This document shows positions 43,374 through 52,454 of a DNA stretch of 64,000 bases, piece by piece (within the stretch, counting starts at the first letter, position 1; the number at the start of each line of letters is the position of its first letter). The notes beneath the pieces are model-generated. The model made no database searches and was not told where the DNA came from. It saw nothing but the letters and a program-made list of their open reading frames with translations. Source of the stretch: Candidatus Enterococcus leclercqii (lineage in GTDB: Bacteria; Bacillota; Bacilli; Lactobacillales; Enterococcaceae); contig NZ_MAEH01000014.1 in assembly GCF_009933135.1 (NCBI RefSeq), forward strand, positions 310,001-374,000, read 5' to 3'. The position numbers and the translations under genes are program-made.

Positions 43374-45929
43374 TTAGTTGACGATGCTGACTGGGGTATT
43401 GTTAGGGATATTATTGTAAAACCAAATCGAATCGGGAACGGCCATGCGGATACAGCCGTGAGAGGCGCGTTTCCCCAATTTCATCGCCTCTGGATGATAG
43501 TAGGAACCGACGCGACCAGGCCCAGTAATCGTTACGGAATGGAAAAGATAAATACCATGTCCGTGGAATGAACGGTAATAGGCCGCGCCGCCATTTGCAC
43601 CCCAGAACCAAGGGCCGCGTTCTGCTTGAATCTTGAAATTGCCAAGGGGTGTAGGTGTACCCGGTAAGCCAGTGGAGCACATCATGGTGTAAATTGTGCT
43701 AGAACCAGAACGAATGTAAATTCGCTGCTTGCTAATCGAAACTTTGATATTCAGATTTTTGACATTCAAGGAAGGAAAAGGCCCCCCAGTTTGATACATG
43801 TAGAAGCTGTCTTGTACACTGTAGGTTTGGTTTGCTTTGATCCAACCTAAATCCGTGCCTGAGCCGGCCAATTCAACAAGATAGTAAGTGCCATCACTGG
43901 TGCTGGCTTCTTTGATGGCCCGAACCATGTATTTGTAGTAGTTAGATTTAGCTGCTTTTTTACTACTGCTTGGATCGGCTTTGCTGTAAAAATTACCACT
44001 CTTATTGTTGATAACCTGGTAGCGACTGATTGTTTTTGTAGAGTAAATCGTGAAAGGTGAGCCGGTAGCAGTGGCGTTGACATACCCAACCCACTTGTTG
44101 CCAGAATACAACGAGTAGTACAAGGAGCCATTAAAATGGCGATATTTTCCTTTTACAGTATACTGCTTGCCATAGTGATTATTCGTGTTGCTGCGTTTGG
44201 TTTTGAAAGCAAGGTCTTGCCAAATCGTATAATTCTTTTTGACAATTTTTCGCTGCAAGTTTTCTTTTTGCCAAGTACCGCCGCCATTTTGAGCAACAGA
44301 GGAGGACGTTGTATTGATATAGCCCACCCATTTGTTGTTTTTATCATACAGACTGTAATAGCTACTGCCGTTATAATGGTAATAGACGCCTTTTGCTTTG
44401 TAGGTCCATTGATAAGTAGCCGGTTTTTTTGCTTTCCCTTTAAAGGCAAAACTCGACCAGGTAGCATAATTTTTATTGGTAACGGTGACATACTTGTTGA
44501 AGTTTTGATAGGTTCCTTGTTTATTTTTTGAAGTGCTGACGCCACTAGCATTGATATAGCCTAACCAGTTTCCTTTATTGTCATACAAAGAATAGTAAGT
44601 GCTACCATTATAATGGTAATATTTCCCGCTGATTTTGACTGTTTTTTTAGCAAAGGAAGTGCTGGAGCCTCTTTTTTTGGAAAAATTCAGATCTTGCCAG
44701 AGGGTGTAGGTGCCTCCTTTTTTATTGGCATAAAGATTTTCTTTGTACCAAATTCCCCCCTGATTATTCGCTAATTTGGTCGCACTCGAGTTGATGATAC
44801 CAGCAAAAGAACCATTTGGGCGATAGAGTTCGTAATAGATTGCGCCGTTGGAGTGGGCATATTTATATTTGGCATATAGCGTTTGTTGATAGATTTTTTT
44901 TGAAGGAGTCAGCTCTTGCCACTTGAAATTTTTCCAAACCGAATAATTCTGACTTGAAATTGAGACATATTTATTAAAGGTTAAGCGTGCTCCTTGGGCT
45001 TCGTTTGTTGTTTGCAAGGCGTTTTGACTGACAAATCCTTGACCGGAGAGCTTGTAATACACGGTTCCGTCCACATGACTTAGTTTGCCGGTGACCTTAA
45101 AAGTTCGTTGGAAAATATCTGTTGTTGTACTAGCTTTTGCGTTCAGCTCAATATTTTTCCAGACGGCAATACCTTTTGTAGTAACGGTAGCGTAGCCAGA
45201 AGCACCCAGCTCACTACCGGCTGGAAAGTTAGTGGTTTTCCCGTCTTCATCACGAATGAAGACGACAATATCACCAACTTGTAGTCGGTAGTATCTGGCA
45301 CCAGCTGAAGAGGTGAGTTGACCGAGAATATTGAAAGTCTTTTGGTAAAGATCAGCGGAGTTCTCAAAAGGTAGATCCAAGTTTTCATTTTGATAGACAA
45401 CTGGTTTTTGGGTAGTGACAGTAAAGTACTTGTACTCAGAAGCGACGGTCTGTTCCACGCTTTGCTGGCCAATTAGTGACTCGTCAGAAGACGCAGACGT
45501 ATTTTTTGAACCTTGCTCGTTTGGAAGCGTTTGTGATGACCCGTCAGTTTCACTTTCATTGGACTTGTCAGTGTTGCTAGGATTAGTTTCATTAGGAAGT
45601 CCAGAATCAGATGGCAAACTTTCATCAGTGGAAACTTCACTGGAGCCAGAGAGTTCATTGTTTGTTTCGGTGCTGCTTTGACTGCCGGAATTCGTTCCGT
45701 CTGTTTGCGCATTTGATGCAGGTAGCGACTCGTCGGTATCCTGTTCAATATCGCCGTTAGTTTCAGCGGAATAACCAGTTCCGTTGAAAAGTGTGGTACT
45801 TTGAGAGTTTGTGAGGTCAGTTAACGAATCCTCATCACTGATTGCCGCAGCGGGCAACGGGATTGCTGTTGACAGCAATAAGATCGTCGCCGACAAAGTG
45901 GTGATTTTTTTCCAAGACAACTTTTTCAT
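43374..45929 (-). CDS. Secreted L,D-transpeptidase (YkuD) with GW-like repeats
   Basis: An 851-residue exported protein: signal peptide (1 to about 29), an acidic Ser/Thr/Asp/Glu-rich linker (about 30-160), about seven SH3/GW-like modules of 70-85 residues (repeated YYSLYD...W.GYIN), and a C-terminal YkuD domain (about 715-851) ending HGHGIYLFHS and SHGCIRM with catalytic Cys826. The domain forms 3-3 peptidoglycan cross-links or ligates to them, bypassing beta-lactam-sensitive PBPs in some enterococci. AAAGGAG precedes the ATG. The GW-like modules should bind a wall polymer. No LPXTG. Confidence 0.88.
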   Translation of the reverse strand: MKKLSWKKITTLSATILLLSTAIPLPAAAISDEDSLTDLTNSQSTTLFNGTGYSAETNGDIEQDTDESLPASNAQTDGTNSGSQSSTETNNELSGSSEVSTDESLPSDSGLPNETNPSNTDKSNESETDGSSQTLPNEQGSKNTSASSDESLIGQQSVEQTVASEYKYFTVTTQKPVVYQNENLDLPFENSADLYQKTFNILGQLTSSAGARYYRLQVGDIVVFIRDEDGKTTNFPAGSELGASGYATVTTKGIAVWKNIELNAKASTTTDIFQRTFKVTGKLSHVDGTVYYKLSGQGFVSQNALQTTNEAQGARLTFNKYVSISSQNYSVWKNFKWQELTPSKKIYQQTLYAKYKYAHSNGAIYYELYRPNGSFAGIINSSATKLANNQGGIWYKENLYANKKGGTYTLWQDLNFSKKRGSSTSFAKKTVKISGKYYHYNGSTYYSLYDNKGNWLGYINASGVSTSKNKQGTYQNFNKYVTVTNKNYATWSSFAFKGKAKKPATYQWTYKAKGVYYHYNGSSYYSLYDKNNKWVGYINTTSSSVAQNGGGTWQKENLQRKIVKKNYTIWQDLAFKTKRSNTNNHYGKQYTVKGKYRHFNGSLYYSLYSGNKWVGYVNATATGSPFTIYSTKTISRYQVINNKSGNFYSKADPSSSKKAAKSNYYKYMVRAIKEASTSDGTYYLVELAGSGTDLGWIKANQTYSVQDSFYMYQTGGPFPSLNVKNLNIKVSISKQRIYIRSGSSTIYTMMCSTGLPGTPTPLGNFKIQAERGPWFWGANGGAAYYRSFHGHGIYLFHSVTITGPGRVGSYYHPEAMKLGKRASHGCIRMAVPDSIWFYNNIPNNTPVSIVN

Positions 45930-46227
45930 AGTATTCTCCTTTTTATCTTTATTTCCTCATAAGAATTATAGCATTTCAGCTGTGATTTTGACGACTGATA
46001 TGTAGAAATGCATTTTTAGAAAAAATTCACTTGTTTTAGCGAAACTATTTAAATAAGTATGTGGCAGTTTATACTATTTAGGGTGAAAATTCTCTCTTTT
46101 TTATTTCTAAAAGCATATGATTAGAAAATGATCATTATTTATAAAAATATAACAGGAATTATGCTTTTTATAAAATGTCGAAGTTCGGTATAATAAAAGC
46201 GAAGATTGAAAAAAGTGAGGTTGAATC
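45930..46227. promoter_or_regulatory. AT-rich divergent promoter region
   Basis: No gene. This 298-bp, very AT-rich stretch separates two divergent wall-enzyme genes. TATAAT at 46189-46194 lies 33 bp before the muramidase ATG; a clear -35 was not found. The minus-strand promoter could not be placed with confidence. Confidence 0.45.
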
Positions 46228-48843
46228 ATGAAAAAAATCAAGAAAATCATAGTGTTGGTATCAACAGTGATTCTAAGCTCGGTGGGACCGATTACGGGCT
46301 TGGCTGAAACAACGGCAAAAACTCAGTCGCCAACGGTAACAGAAGAATTGCCATTAAGCGGCAGTCCTGTCACCAATGATGTGACGAGTACTTCAGCGGT
46401 AGAAGACAGCTTTTCATCAGAAGAATCTGAAAAAAAGGTGTCTTCTGAAAACAGCTCAGAAATTTCCGCAAGTGAAAGCTCGTTAACATCTGCTACTGAT
46501 GTGACGCAAAACTCTTCAGAAAAGAACACTCCCGCTGAAACGGATGAATCAGACAATAGTTTGGCAGATGCAGAACAAACCAACGAGGATCTTTCCCAAG
46601 CGGCAGTGGAAAAAGCGATAGCAGAAATGGAAATTTTAAATGATGTTTTTCCATATCTAAAAGATCGTTCTGATCTAGCAGAATCACCCATTGATTCGGA
46701 CACCCCCAGACCCAAAGCTCGGGCTGCGGCATTGACTGTTGAACCACAGGAACAAATCGCTGCTGCCGCGGCTGCTCGGTTGGAAAATATTTATGCGGAT
46801 TCTGACAAAGACACACCAACAATGGATTTTGTCGACGTTTCCTCTCATAATGGCGAAATCAGTGTGGATCAATATAAGACGCTAAAAAAATACGGCGTCA
46901 AAGCGGTTATCGTTAAGTTGACAGAGTACACGACCTATCGTAATCCCTATGCTAAAAGTCAGATTAATAATGCCAAAGCGGCTGGATTGGTGGTCCACGG
47001 ATACCATTACAGCTGGTTTACTTCCAAAAGTACCGCTGAAAAGGAAGCCGAATATTTTGCGAAGTATGCCGATGAATTGAAATTGGGCAACAATGCCATC
47101 ATGTTCAATGATATTGAAGACCCACAACTTTATGCCAAAAATATCAATCATACACAGAACTCGATTTATTTTACAGATGCACTGAAAAAACTGGGCTATA
47201 ACAACGGTCAGCATTACATTGGTCAATGGTGGGTACGAGCAGGAAAATTGGATCCTGCTAAGTTGGGCTATAATAAATGCTGGATTGCTGAATACCCAAT
47301 TCCGACTGTAAAAGAACAGCGGAATACTCAGTACGGCGCTTGGCAATGGACCTCCCAAGTGTATATTCCCGGGAAAAACTTTCCTTTTGATATGTCTTCA
47401 GATTATAGTAAAACAATCACTTTGCCCTATGGTGAACAGGGACCATACATCAGTTTGGGTAAATATTTCACAATAACTGCCAAAAATAATGCCATCTGGA
47501 GTAGTTTTAAATGGGCGCAAAAAGATCGAACCGATAACCATCTTAACAAGACCTATTATGCCAAGGGAATGTATAAACACGTCAATGGGGGCACCTATCT
47601 TAGTTTATATGACAACAAAGACAAATGGATTGGTTATGTGAACGCAGCTTTTGGCACCTTAACTGACGGCCCCGGTGGTAAATGGGCAAGCTATAAAAAA
47701 TATGTCACTTTGAATCAGACAAAGGATCTGTACAGCGACTTTACTTCTAAAATCAAGAATAAAGCGTCATCCTACAAAAACAAGCAATTGTTGGTCACTG
47801 GTAAGTATGAGCATTTCAATGGTAAAACCTATTATTCAGTGTACACAGCCGATAGCAAGACTTGGCTGGGATACGTCGAAAAGAGTGGTGTCACTCTAGC
47901 TGGTGATCAAGGCCCGTATCTTGCGCTTGGAAAATACTTTACGATAACTGGGAAAAATCATACAATTTGGTCAAATTTCAATTGGACAAAGCGCAGTGAT
48001 GCAAAGAGCCACCTTGGAAAAACTTACTTGGCAAAAGGACAATACAAGCACTTAAATGGCAGTACCTATCTGACCTTGTACGATAATCAGGATAAGTGGG
48101 TAGGTTATATCAATGTTTCTGGTGGGAAGTTGACGACTAGTGCTGGAGGAAGTTGGAGTAGCTATAAAAAGTATCTGACTGTCACTGGTAGTAAGCATTT
48201 GTATGCCGGCGATTTTACTAAAACTATCAAAAACAAAGGCTCAGTATATAAGGGAAAGACATTGTTAGCCACCGGCAAGTATGAACACTTTAATGGTAAA
48301 ACTTATTACTCTGTCTATGAGAACAACACCTGGTTAGGCTATGTGGAAGAAGCTGGTGTCAAAGTTGCTGGCGACCAAGGCCCCTATGTAAAACTGGGAA
48401 AATATTTTACCATTACGGGGAAGAATCATAAGATTTGGAGTAATTTTGATTGGAAACTACGAAAAAATGCCTCTGAGTTATTGGGAAAAACTTACTTGGC
48501 AAAAGGACAATACAAGCACTTAAATGGCAGTACGTATCTGACACTTTATGACAACAAAGGGAAATGGGTTGGCTACATCAATGCCAATGGTGGAAAACAA
48601 GGGACGAATCCCGGTGGTGCCTGGAGTAGTTATAAAATAACGGTTACTTTAAATGGAACCAAAAATCTGTACGGCGGTGACTTCACCAAAACAGTCAAAA
48701 ACAAAGCCTCGGCTTTCAAAAATCAAAAGCTCTCAGTCACTGGTAAATACGAACATTATAACGGTAAAACCTACTATTCTGTATACAACAGCAAAAAACA
48801 ATGGCTCGGATATATTGAAAGCAGTGGTGTCAAAAAAGTCTGA
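46228..48843 (+). CDS. Secreted GH25 muramidase with three tandem double GW-like repeats
   Basis: An 871-residue exported lysozyme. Signal peptide (1 to about 26), acidic Ser/Glu-rich linker (to about 185), GH25 domain (about 193-400; FVDVSSHNG, VVHGYHYSWF, IMFNDIED with the catalytic acidic pair, WIAEYP, GAWQWTS), then three 155-residue repeats (about 404-558, 559-713, 714-871), each with two GW-like modules (KWVGYIN, WLGYVE). GH25 enzymes cleave MurNAc-GlcNAc bonds. The modules match those of the divergent L,D-transpeptidase. No prophage genes are nearby, so it is likely an autolysin. Confidence 0.9.
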   Translation: MKKIKKIIVLVSTVILSSVGPITGLAETTAKTQSPTVTEELPLSGSPVTNDVTSTSAVEDSFSSEESEKKVSSENSSEISASESSLTSATDVTQNSSEKNTPAETDESDNSLADAEQTNEDLSQAAVEKAIAEMEILNDVFPYLKDRSDLAESPIDSDTPRPKARAAALTVEPQEQIAAAAAARLENIYADSDKDTPTMDFVDVSSHNGEISVDQYKTLKKYGVKAVIVKLTEYTTYRNPYAKSQINNAKAAGLVVHGYHYSWFTSKSTAEKEAEYFAKYADELKLGNNAIMFNDIEDPQLYAKNINHTQNSIYFTDALKKLGYNNGQHYIGQWWVRAGKLDPAKLGYNKCWIAEYPIPTVKEQRNTQYGAWQWTSQVYIPGKNFPFDMSSDYSKTITLPYGEQGPYISLGKYFTITAKNNAIWSSFKWAQKDRTDNHLNKTYYAKGMYKHVNGGTYLSLYDNKDKWIGYVNAAFGTLTDGPGGKWASYKKYVTLNQTKDLYSDFTSKIKNKASSYKNKQLLVTGKYEHFNGKTYYSVYTADSKTWLGYVEKSGVTLAGDQGPYLALGKYFTITGKNHTIWSNFNWTKRSDAKSHLGKTYLAKGQYKHLNGSTYLTLYDNQDKWVGYINVSGGKLTTSAGGSWSSYKKYLTVTGSKHLYAGDFTKTIKNKGSVYKGKTLLATGKYEHFNGKTYYSVYENNTWLGYVEEAGVKVAGDQGPYVKLGKYFTITGKNHKIWSNFDWKLRKNASELLGKTYLAKGQYKHLNGSTYLTLYDNKGKWVGYINANGGKQGTNPGGAWSSYKITVTLNGTKNLYGGDFTKTVKNKASAFKNQKLSVTGKYEHYNGKTYYSVYNSKKQWLGYIESSGVKKV

Positions 48844-49158
48844 TTCGAATCAATAAAGTAGCTGGAAAAAAAGCGGGCATCACCTCTATCAATGGTATAA
48901 AAAAAGCAGAAGCTCTTTGGAACGTTTTGGTAGCCTTAATTGGTATCTAGCAAAACTTCTGGATAAAAAGTGTTGTACTGAAAGAAACCAAAGGACAGTC
49001 CCGTATTTTGCCATAACAAGCAAGAAATTGTGGCGATGCGCTACGTGGAATGCAATGACTGGGCTTGCATCATTTTACAATTACAAATCATTCTTTTACT
49101 CCTCCTGACTTTCGTGTATAATGGTACAAGCCAGTATACGAAGTTAGGAGGAGTTGTT
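48844..49158 (+). promoter_or_regulatory. Gap after the muramidase gene containing the mltG promoter
   Basis: No gene is supported; frames at 48917-49108 and the upstream part of the mltG frame lack ribosome binding sites. The palindrome TGATTCGAATCA spans the muramidase stop (48841-48852). No standard terminator was found. TTTACT (49095-49100), a 16-bp spacer and TATAAT (49117-49122) form a promoter 37 bp before mltG. Confidence 0.55.
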
Positions 49159-50634
49159 TTGTCTAAACAACATCCGGAAGAGGAATCCTTCAAGGATAAA
49201 ATTCTGAATTCCCTCAATAATACCGGGGAAACAGCGGGAGTTTCACCCGATAAAAAAACCGAATCATCAGCTTCTCAGAAACGAATGCAAGGCCCTCAAG
49301 AGGCTGTGGGCTCCCGTCGCAGTCAGACTAGTGGTAAGAAAACCAAGCCAGCCGATGACAAAAAGGCGACTGACAGTAAAGTTAAAAATAGGGCAGCTAA
49401 AAAGGACAGTCCCGCTGTGAAACAAACTGCTGGGCCGAAAAAGGGCGCAAGCAGCTCTAAAAAAGCGAATGCCCCAGTTAAAAAAGAACTTTCAGGAAAG
49501 AAGCAGGAAGAATATTTGCGAAAATCTTCGAGAGATAAAGAAAATCGTGTAGTGAACAAAATTGTGACCATCGTTGTTATTACCTTGCTGTTTGTTGGCG
49601 GTATCCTAGGATTTTCAGTCTATCGCTATATTTCTGCAGGATTGAAGCCGCTGAATTCTGCTAAAACAGAGAAAGTCACTGTGGAGATTCCTCGAGGCTC
49701 CTCAAATAAGGCGATTGGTGAGATTTTAGAGAATGAGAAGATCATCAAAAGTGGTATGGTATTTAACTATTACACGAAGTTTAATAATTTGACCGGTTTT
49801 CAAGCGGGTAAATACAGTTTTTCTCCTAATATGACATTGGATGAAATCAGCAAAGAACTGATGGGGGGGACCGGTACCGGAACAGCTGACCTGAAGTTGA
49901 CCATACCTGAGGGCTACACTATCGATCAGATTGGGGATGCGGTAGAGAAAAACCTGAAGCTCAAGAAGCAGGATTTCATTGATTTGATGAAAGATGAAGA
50001 CTTCTTTAATGAGCTGCATAAAAAATATCCGGAATTGCTGGACTCTGCTGCGAAGGCTGAAGGGGTTCGTTATCGTTTGGAGGGCTATTTGTTCCCAGCT
50101 ACCTATGATTATTACAATGGGACCAATCTGAAAGACTTTGTTACCCAGATGGTGGAAAAAACCAACAGTGTAATGAGTCAGTATTATCAAACCATCAAGG
50201 ACAAGCAATTAAATGTTCAAGAAGTATTGACGTTGGCTTCCTTGGTGGAAAAAGAAGGAAATAACGAAAACGATCGCCGCAAGATCGCACAAGTTTTCTT
50301 CAATCGTCTGGCCAGCGACATGCCGTTGCAGTCAGATATCTCAATCTTGTATGCTTTGGGTGAGCACAAGGAATTAGTGACAATTGCTGATACTCAGGTT
50401 GATTCTCCTTATAACCTTTATGTGAATCACGGATACGGACCAGGGCCATTTGATAATCCAAGTGAGCAATCGATTAAAGCGGTATTGAATCCACAGCAAA
50501 ATGATTACTATTATTTTGTCGCTGATATTAAGACAGGACAGGTTTACTATGCCCGTACCTTTGAAGAACACAACGCGTTGGTAGAGCAATACGTCAACAA
50601 TACCAACTCGGAAGATAGCGAAGCTAATCAATAA
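49159..50634 (+). CDS. mltG: Endolytic transglycosylase MltG (YceG)
   Basis: A 491-residue membrane-bound lytic transglycosylase that cuts nascent glycan and sets chain length. A 130-residue cytoplasmic, Lys/Ser-rich region precedes one helix (about 134-156), a LysM-like segment and the catalytic domain with SLVEKEG (Glu364) and the FFNRLASDMPLQSD motif. TTG 49159 is the start because AGGAGGAG (49146-49153) precedes it; the frame's upstream ATG (49030) would include the promoter. greA follows, as in other enterococci. Confidence 0.93.
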   Translation: MSKQHPEEESFKDKILNSLNNTGETAGVSPDKKTESSASQKRMQGPQEAVGSRRSQTSGKKTKPADDKKATDSKVKNRAAKKDSPAVKQTAGPKKGASSSKKANAPVKKELSGKKQEEYLRKSSRDKENRVVNKIVTIVVITLLFVGGILGFSVYRYISAGLKPLNSAKTEKVTVEIPRGSSNKAIGEILENEKIIKSGMVFNYYTKFNNLTGFQAGKYSFSPNMTLDEISKELMGGTGTGTADLKLTIPEGYTIDQIGDAVEKNLKLKKQDFIDLMKDEDFFNELHKKYPELLDSAAKAEGVRYRLEGYLFPATYDYYNGTNLKDFVTQMVEKTNSVMSQYYQTIKDKQLNVQEVLTLASLVEKEGNNENDRRKIAQVFFNRLASDMPLQSDISILYALGEHKELVTIADTQVDSPYNLYVNHGYGPGPFDNPSEQSIKAVLNPQQNDYYYFVADIKTGQVYYARTFEEHNALVEQYVNNTNSEDSEANQ

Positions 50635-50782
50635 AAGTATTGAAAGAGATTTACATTTTGAACAAAGCATGGTAATCTTTTCAGTGTTATTCCCCGATAG
50701 AGCTAGAAAACACTTTCATTTGCTGATATACTCAGCATCTGGCGGTGATGAACCGTTCGGGGAACACGGAAAGATTGCCTTT

Positions 50783-50860
50783 TGTTATACTATCGAAAGA
50801 AACAGAGGAGCGGACGATAGGCGCCGAACTCTTGAAAATCAGAGTCCGTCCCTCAAGTTC
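50783..50860 (+). promoter_or_regulatory. Promoter and two competing hairpins in the greA leader
   Basis: Extended -10 TGT-TATACT (50783-50791). Downstream, GAGGAGCGGAC (50805-50815) can pair with GTCCGTCCCTC (50844-50854) with a 2-nt mismatch, while GAACT..TTGA (50826-50835) can pair with TCAAGTTC (50853-50860). The second helix uses bases of the first, so they compete. Role unknown. Confidence 0.4.
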
Positions 50861-50895
50861 AGCTCACTGATAATTGTTGAAGGAGATATGAGATT

Positions 50896-51375
50896 ATGGT
50901 AGAAAAAGTTTATCCCATGACAGCTGAAGGAAAAGAAAAGCTAGAGCAGGAATTGGAAGAATTAAAGACCGTCAAACGTGGCGAAATTATTGAACGGATT
51001 AAAATTGCCCGCGGGTTTGGCGATCTATCTGAAAACTCGGAATATGAATCTGCTAAAGATGAACAAGCTTTTGTTGAAGGGCGAATCACAACTTTGGAAA
51101 ACATGATTCGTTTCGCACAGATTATTGATAATGATGGTGTTGATTCTGATGAAGTGTCCATTGGTAAGACAGTAACCTTCATTGAATTACCAGATGGCGA
51201 TGAAGAAAAATATACGATTGTAGGCAGTGCTGAGTCTGATCCGTTTTCCGGTAAAATCTCAAATGATTCACCCATCGCACAAGCGCTAATCGGTAAAGTT
51301 GTGGGAGACCAAGTAGCAATCGCGACTCCTGGCGGCGATATGCAAGTGAAAATCACAAAAGTTGAACAAAACTAA
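50896..51375 (+). CDS. greA: Transcript cleavage factor GreA
   Basis: A 159-residue factor that rescues backtracked RNA polymerase. The N-terminal coiled coil carries the tip motif [16 protein letters not shown] with the catalytic acidic residues, and the C-terminal globular domain binds polymerase ([25 protein letters not shown]). AAGGAGAT is the ribosome binding site. An adjacent long RNA hairpin follows. Confidence 0.98.
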   Translation: MVEKVYPMTAEGKEKLEQELEELKTVKRGEIIERIKIARGFGDLSENSEYESAKDEQAFVEGRITTLENMIRFAQIIDNDGVDSDEVSIGKTVTFIELPDGDEEKYTIVGSAESDPFSGKISNDSPIAQALIGKVVGDQVAIATPGGDMQVKITKVEQN

Positions 51376-51418
51376 TTCGGAAATTTCGAGGGGTTTTGAA
51401 TCAGTAAATCAAAAATAG

Positions 51419-51520
51419 TATCCGAACGACATATGCTGTGAGCGGATTGTTTTTCTCAAGGGCTAAAGGATGAGCCTACATAGAAAAATCGCTTTTTTCT
51501 TCAGCTAAGGCGTTCGGATA
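51419..51520 (+). ncRNA. 102-nt rod-like RNA hairpin between greA and liaF
   Basis: Perfect 10-bp outer stem TATCCGAACG/CGTTCGGATA (51419-51428 with 51511-51520). Inside are GCTG/CAGC, AGCG/CGCT, TTTTTCT/AGAAAAA and a terminal GGCT-N8-AGCC hairpin. It is not followed by a clean T-run and is too long for a simple terminator. It may be a processed RNA or small repeat element. No known RNA family recognised. Confidence 0.45.
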
Positions 51521-51728
51521 TTTCGTTGTTTTCTCACACCTTTCTGACACACCTGCTAAACGAGTAAGCAGATGCTTATTAAAATCTTGCAGAACTCATG
51601 CTTAAGACGGATACGTTTTGGAATCTTTCAGGGTATGATAGTCTTAGGAAATTGTGATGCGTCGTTCAAAATCGCTATTGTGAGGACGGCTTCATCGTTT
51701 TATTATCAATCCAATGGAGGTGGCCTTT

Positions 51729-52454
51729 ATGAAAAGTCCGTGGCGCTTCTTCTTTATCGTAGAGGCTTTATTACTGTTGTTTGCTGTCTGGCAGATTATC
51801 AGTAGTCCGCAGCTTTTGATCTTATTGATCTGCGGTGTGTTATGTATTTCTTTTGGCTTAAAACGCAGCCGAAAAAAAAGCAGTTTTTGGTATGTAGTCG
51901 GTGGAGTCTGCATCTTTATCAGCTTGGTATCCAGTCCGGCACTATGGTTGATGCTTGCGTTTGGTATCTTATTTGTCGGTCTGAAAGGTGTGGAGGTTTC
52001 TGGAATCGATCCTTCACAAAATGCTTTTTGGAAGAAAAAACAAATGGTGATGGTAGACGGTGAAAAACCGACCACTCATTCTGGGACGAAAGTGAAGCAA
52101 CCCTTGTTTGGTAACGAACGCATCGGAAATCAAGTTTATGAATGGGACGATATCAACTTGAATATGATTTCCGGCGACACCATTATTGACTTAGGCAATA
52201 CGATTTTACCGAAACGAGACAACGTAGTGATTGTTCGTAAAGGATTCGGACGAACGAGAATCTTGGTGCCACTTGGTGTTGGAATTGTAGTGGAACATGC
52301 TACTTTTGCTGGTGATCTGGTTTTTGAAGGTGAGCGGACAACGCTTCGCAATGAGGCCCTTAAAGTATACAGTGATGATTATGATGACAATCAGCGACGG
52401 ATCAAATTGATCACCAATACCTTGTTTGGAGATGTCGAGGTGATCCGAGTATGA
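51729..52454 (+). CDS. liaF: LiaF, membrane inhibitor of the LiaRS system
   Basis: A 241-residue protein with three to four N-terminal hydrophobic segments (about 5-85) and a C-terminal beta-helical DUF2154/LiaF domain (about 120-241; LNMISGDTIIDLGNTILP, GRTRILVPLGVGI). LiaF restrains LiaS until cell-envelope stress. GGAGGTGG selects ATG 51729 over 51714. Its stop overlaps liaS by ATGA. Confidence 0.93.
   Translation: MKSPWRFFFIVEALLLLFAVWQIISSPQLLILLICGVLCISFGLKRSRKKSSFWYVVGGVCIFISLVSSPALWLMLAFGILFVGLKGVEVSGIDPSQNAFWKKKQMVMVDGEKPTTHSGTKVKQPLFGNERIGNQVYEWDDINLNMISGDTIIDLGNTILPKRDNVVIVRKGFGRTRILVPLGVGIVVEHATFAGDLVFEGERTTLRNEALKVYSDDYDDNQRRIKLITNTLFGDVEVIRV

Noticed and set aside
43374-45929. 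Phage origin for the lysozyme and L,D-transpeptidase region
   Set aside because: No holin, tail, integrase or att-like sequence is seen; both proteins have signal peptides, unlike typical endolysins.
43374-48843. Regular repeats that could suggest a CRISPR array or satellite
   Set aside because: The repeats are in frame, 155 residues or about 75 residues long, encode GW-like modules, and show codon-level divergence. They are protein repeats.
48917-49108. Open frame between the muramidase gene and mltG
   Set aside because: No translation signals and atypical composition; the mltG promoter directly follows.
50669-50902. 77-residue open frame before greA
   Set aside because: It covers the greA promoter and leader hairpins and lacks a ribosome binding site.
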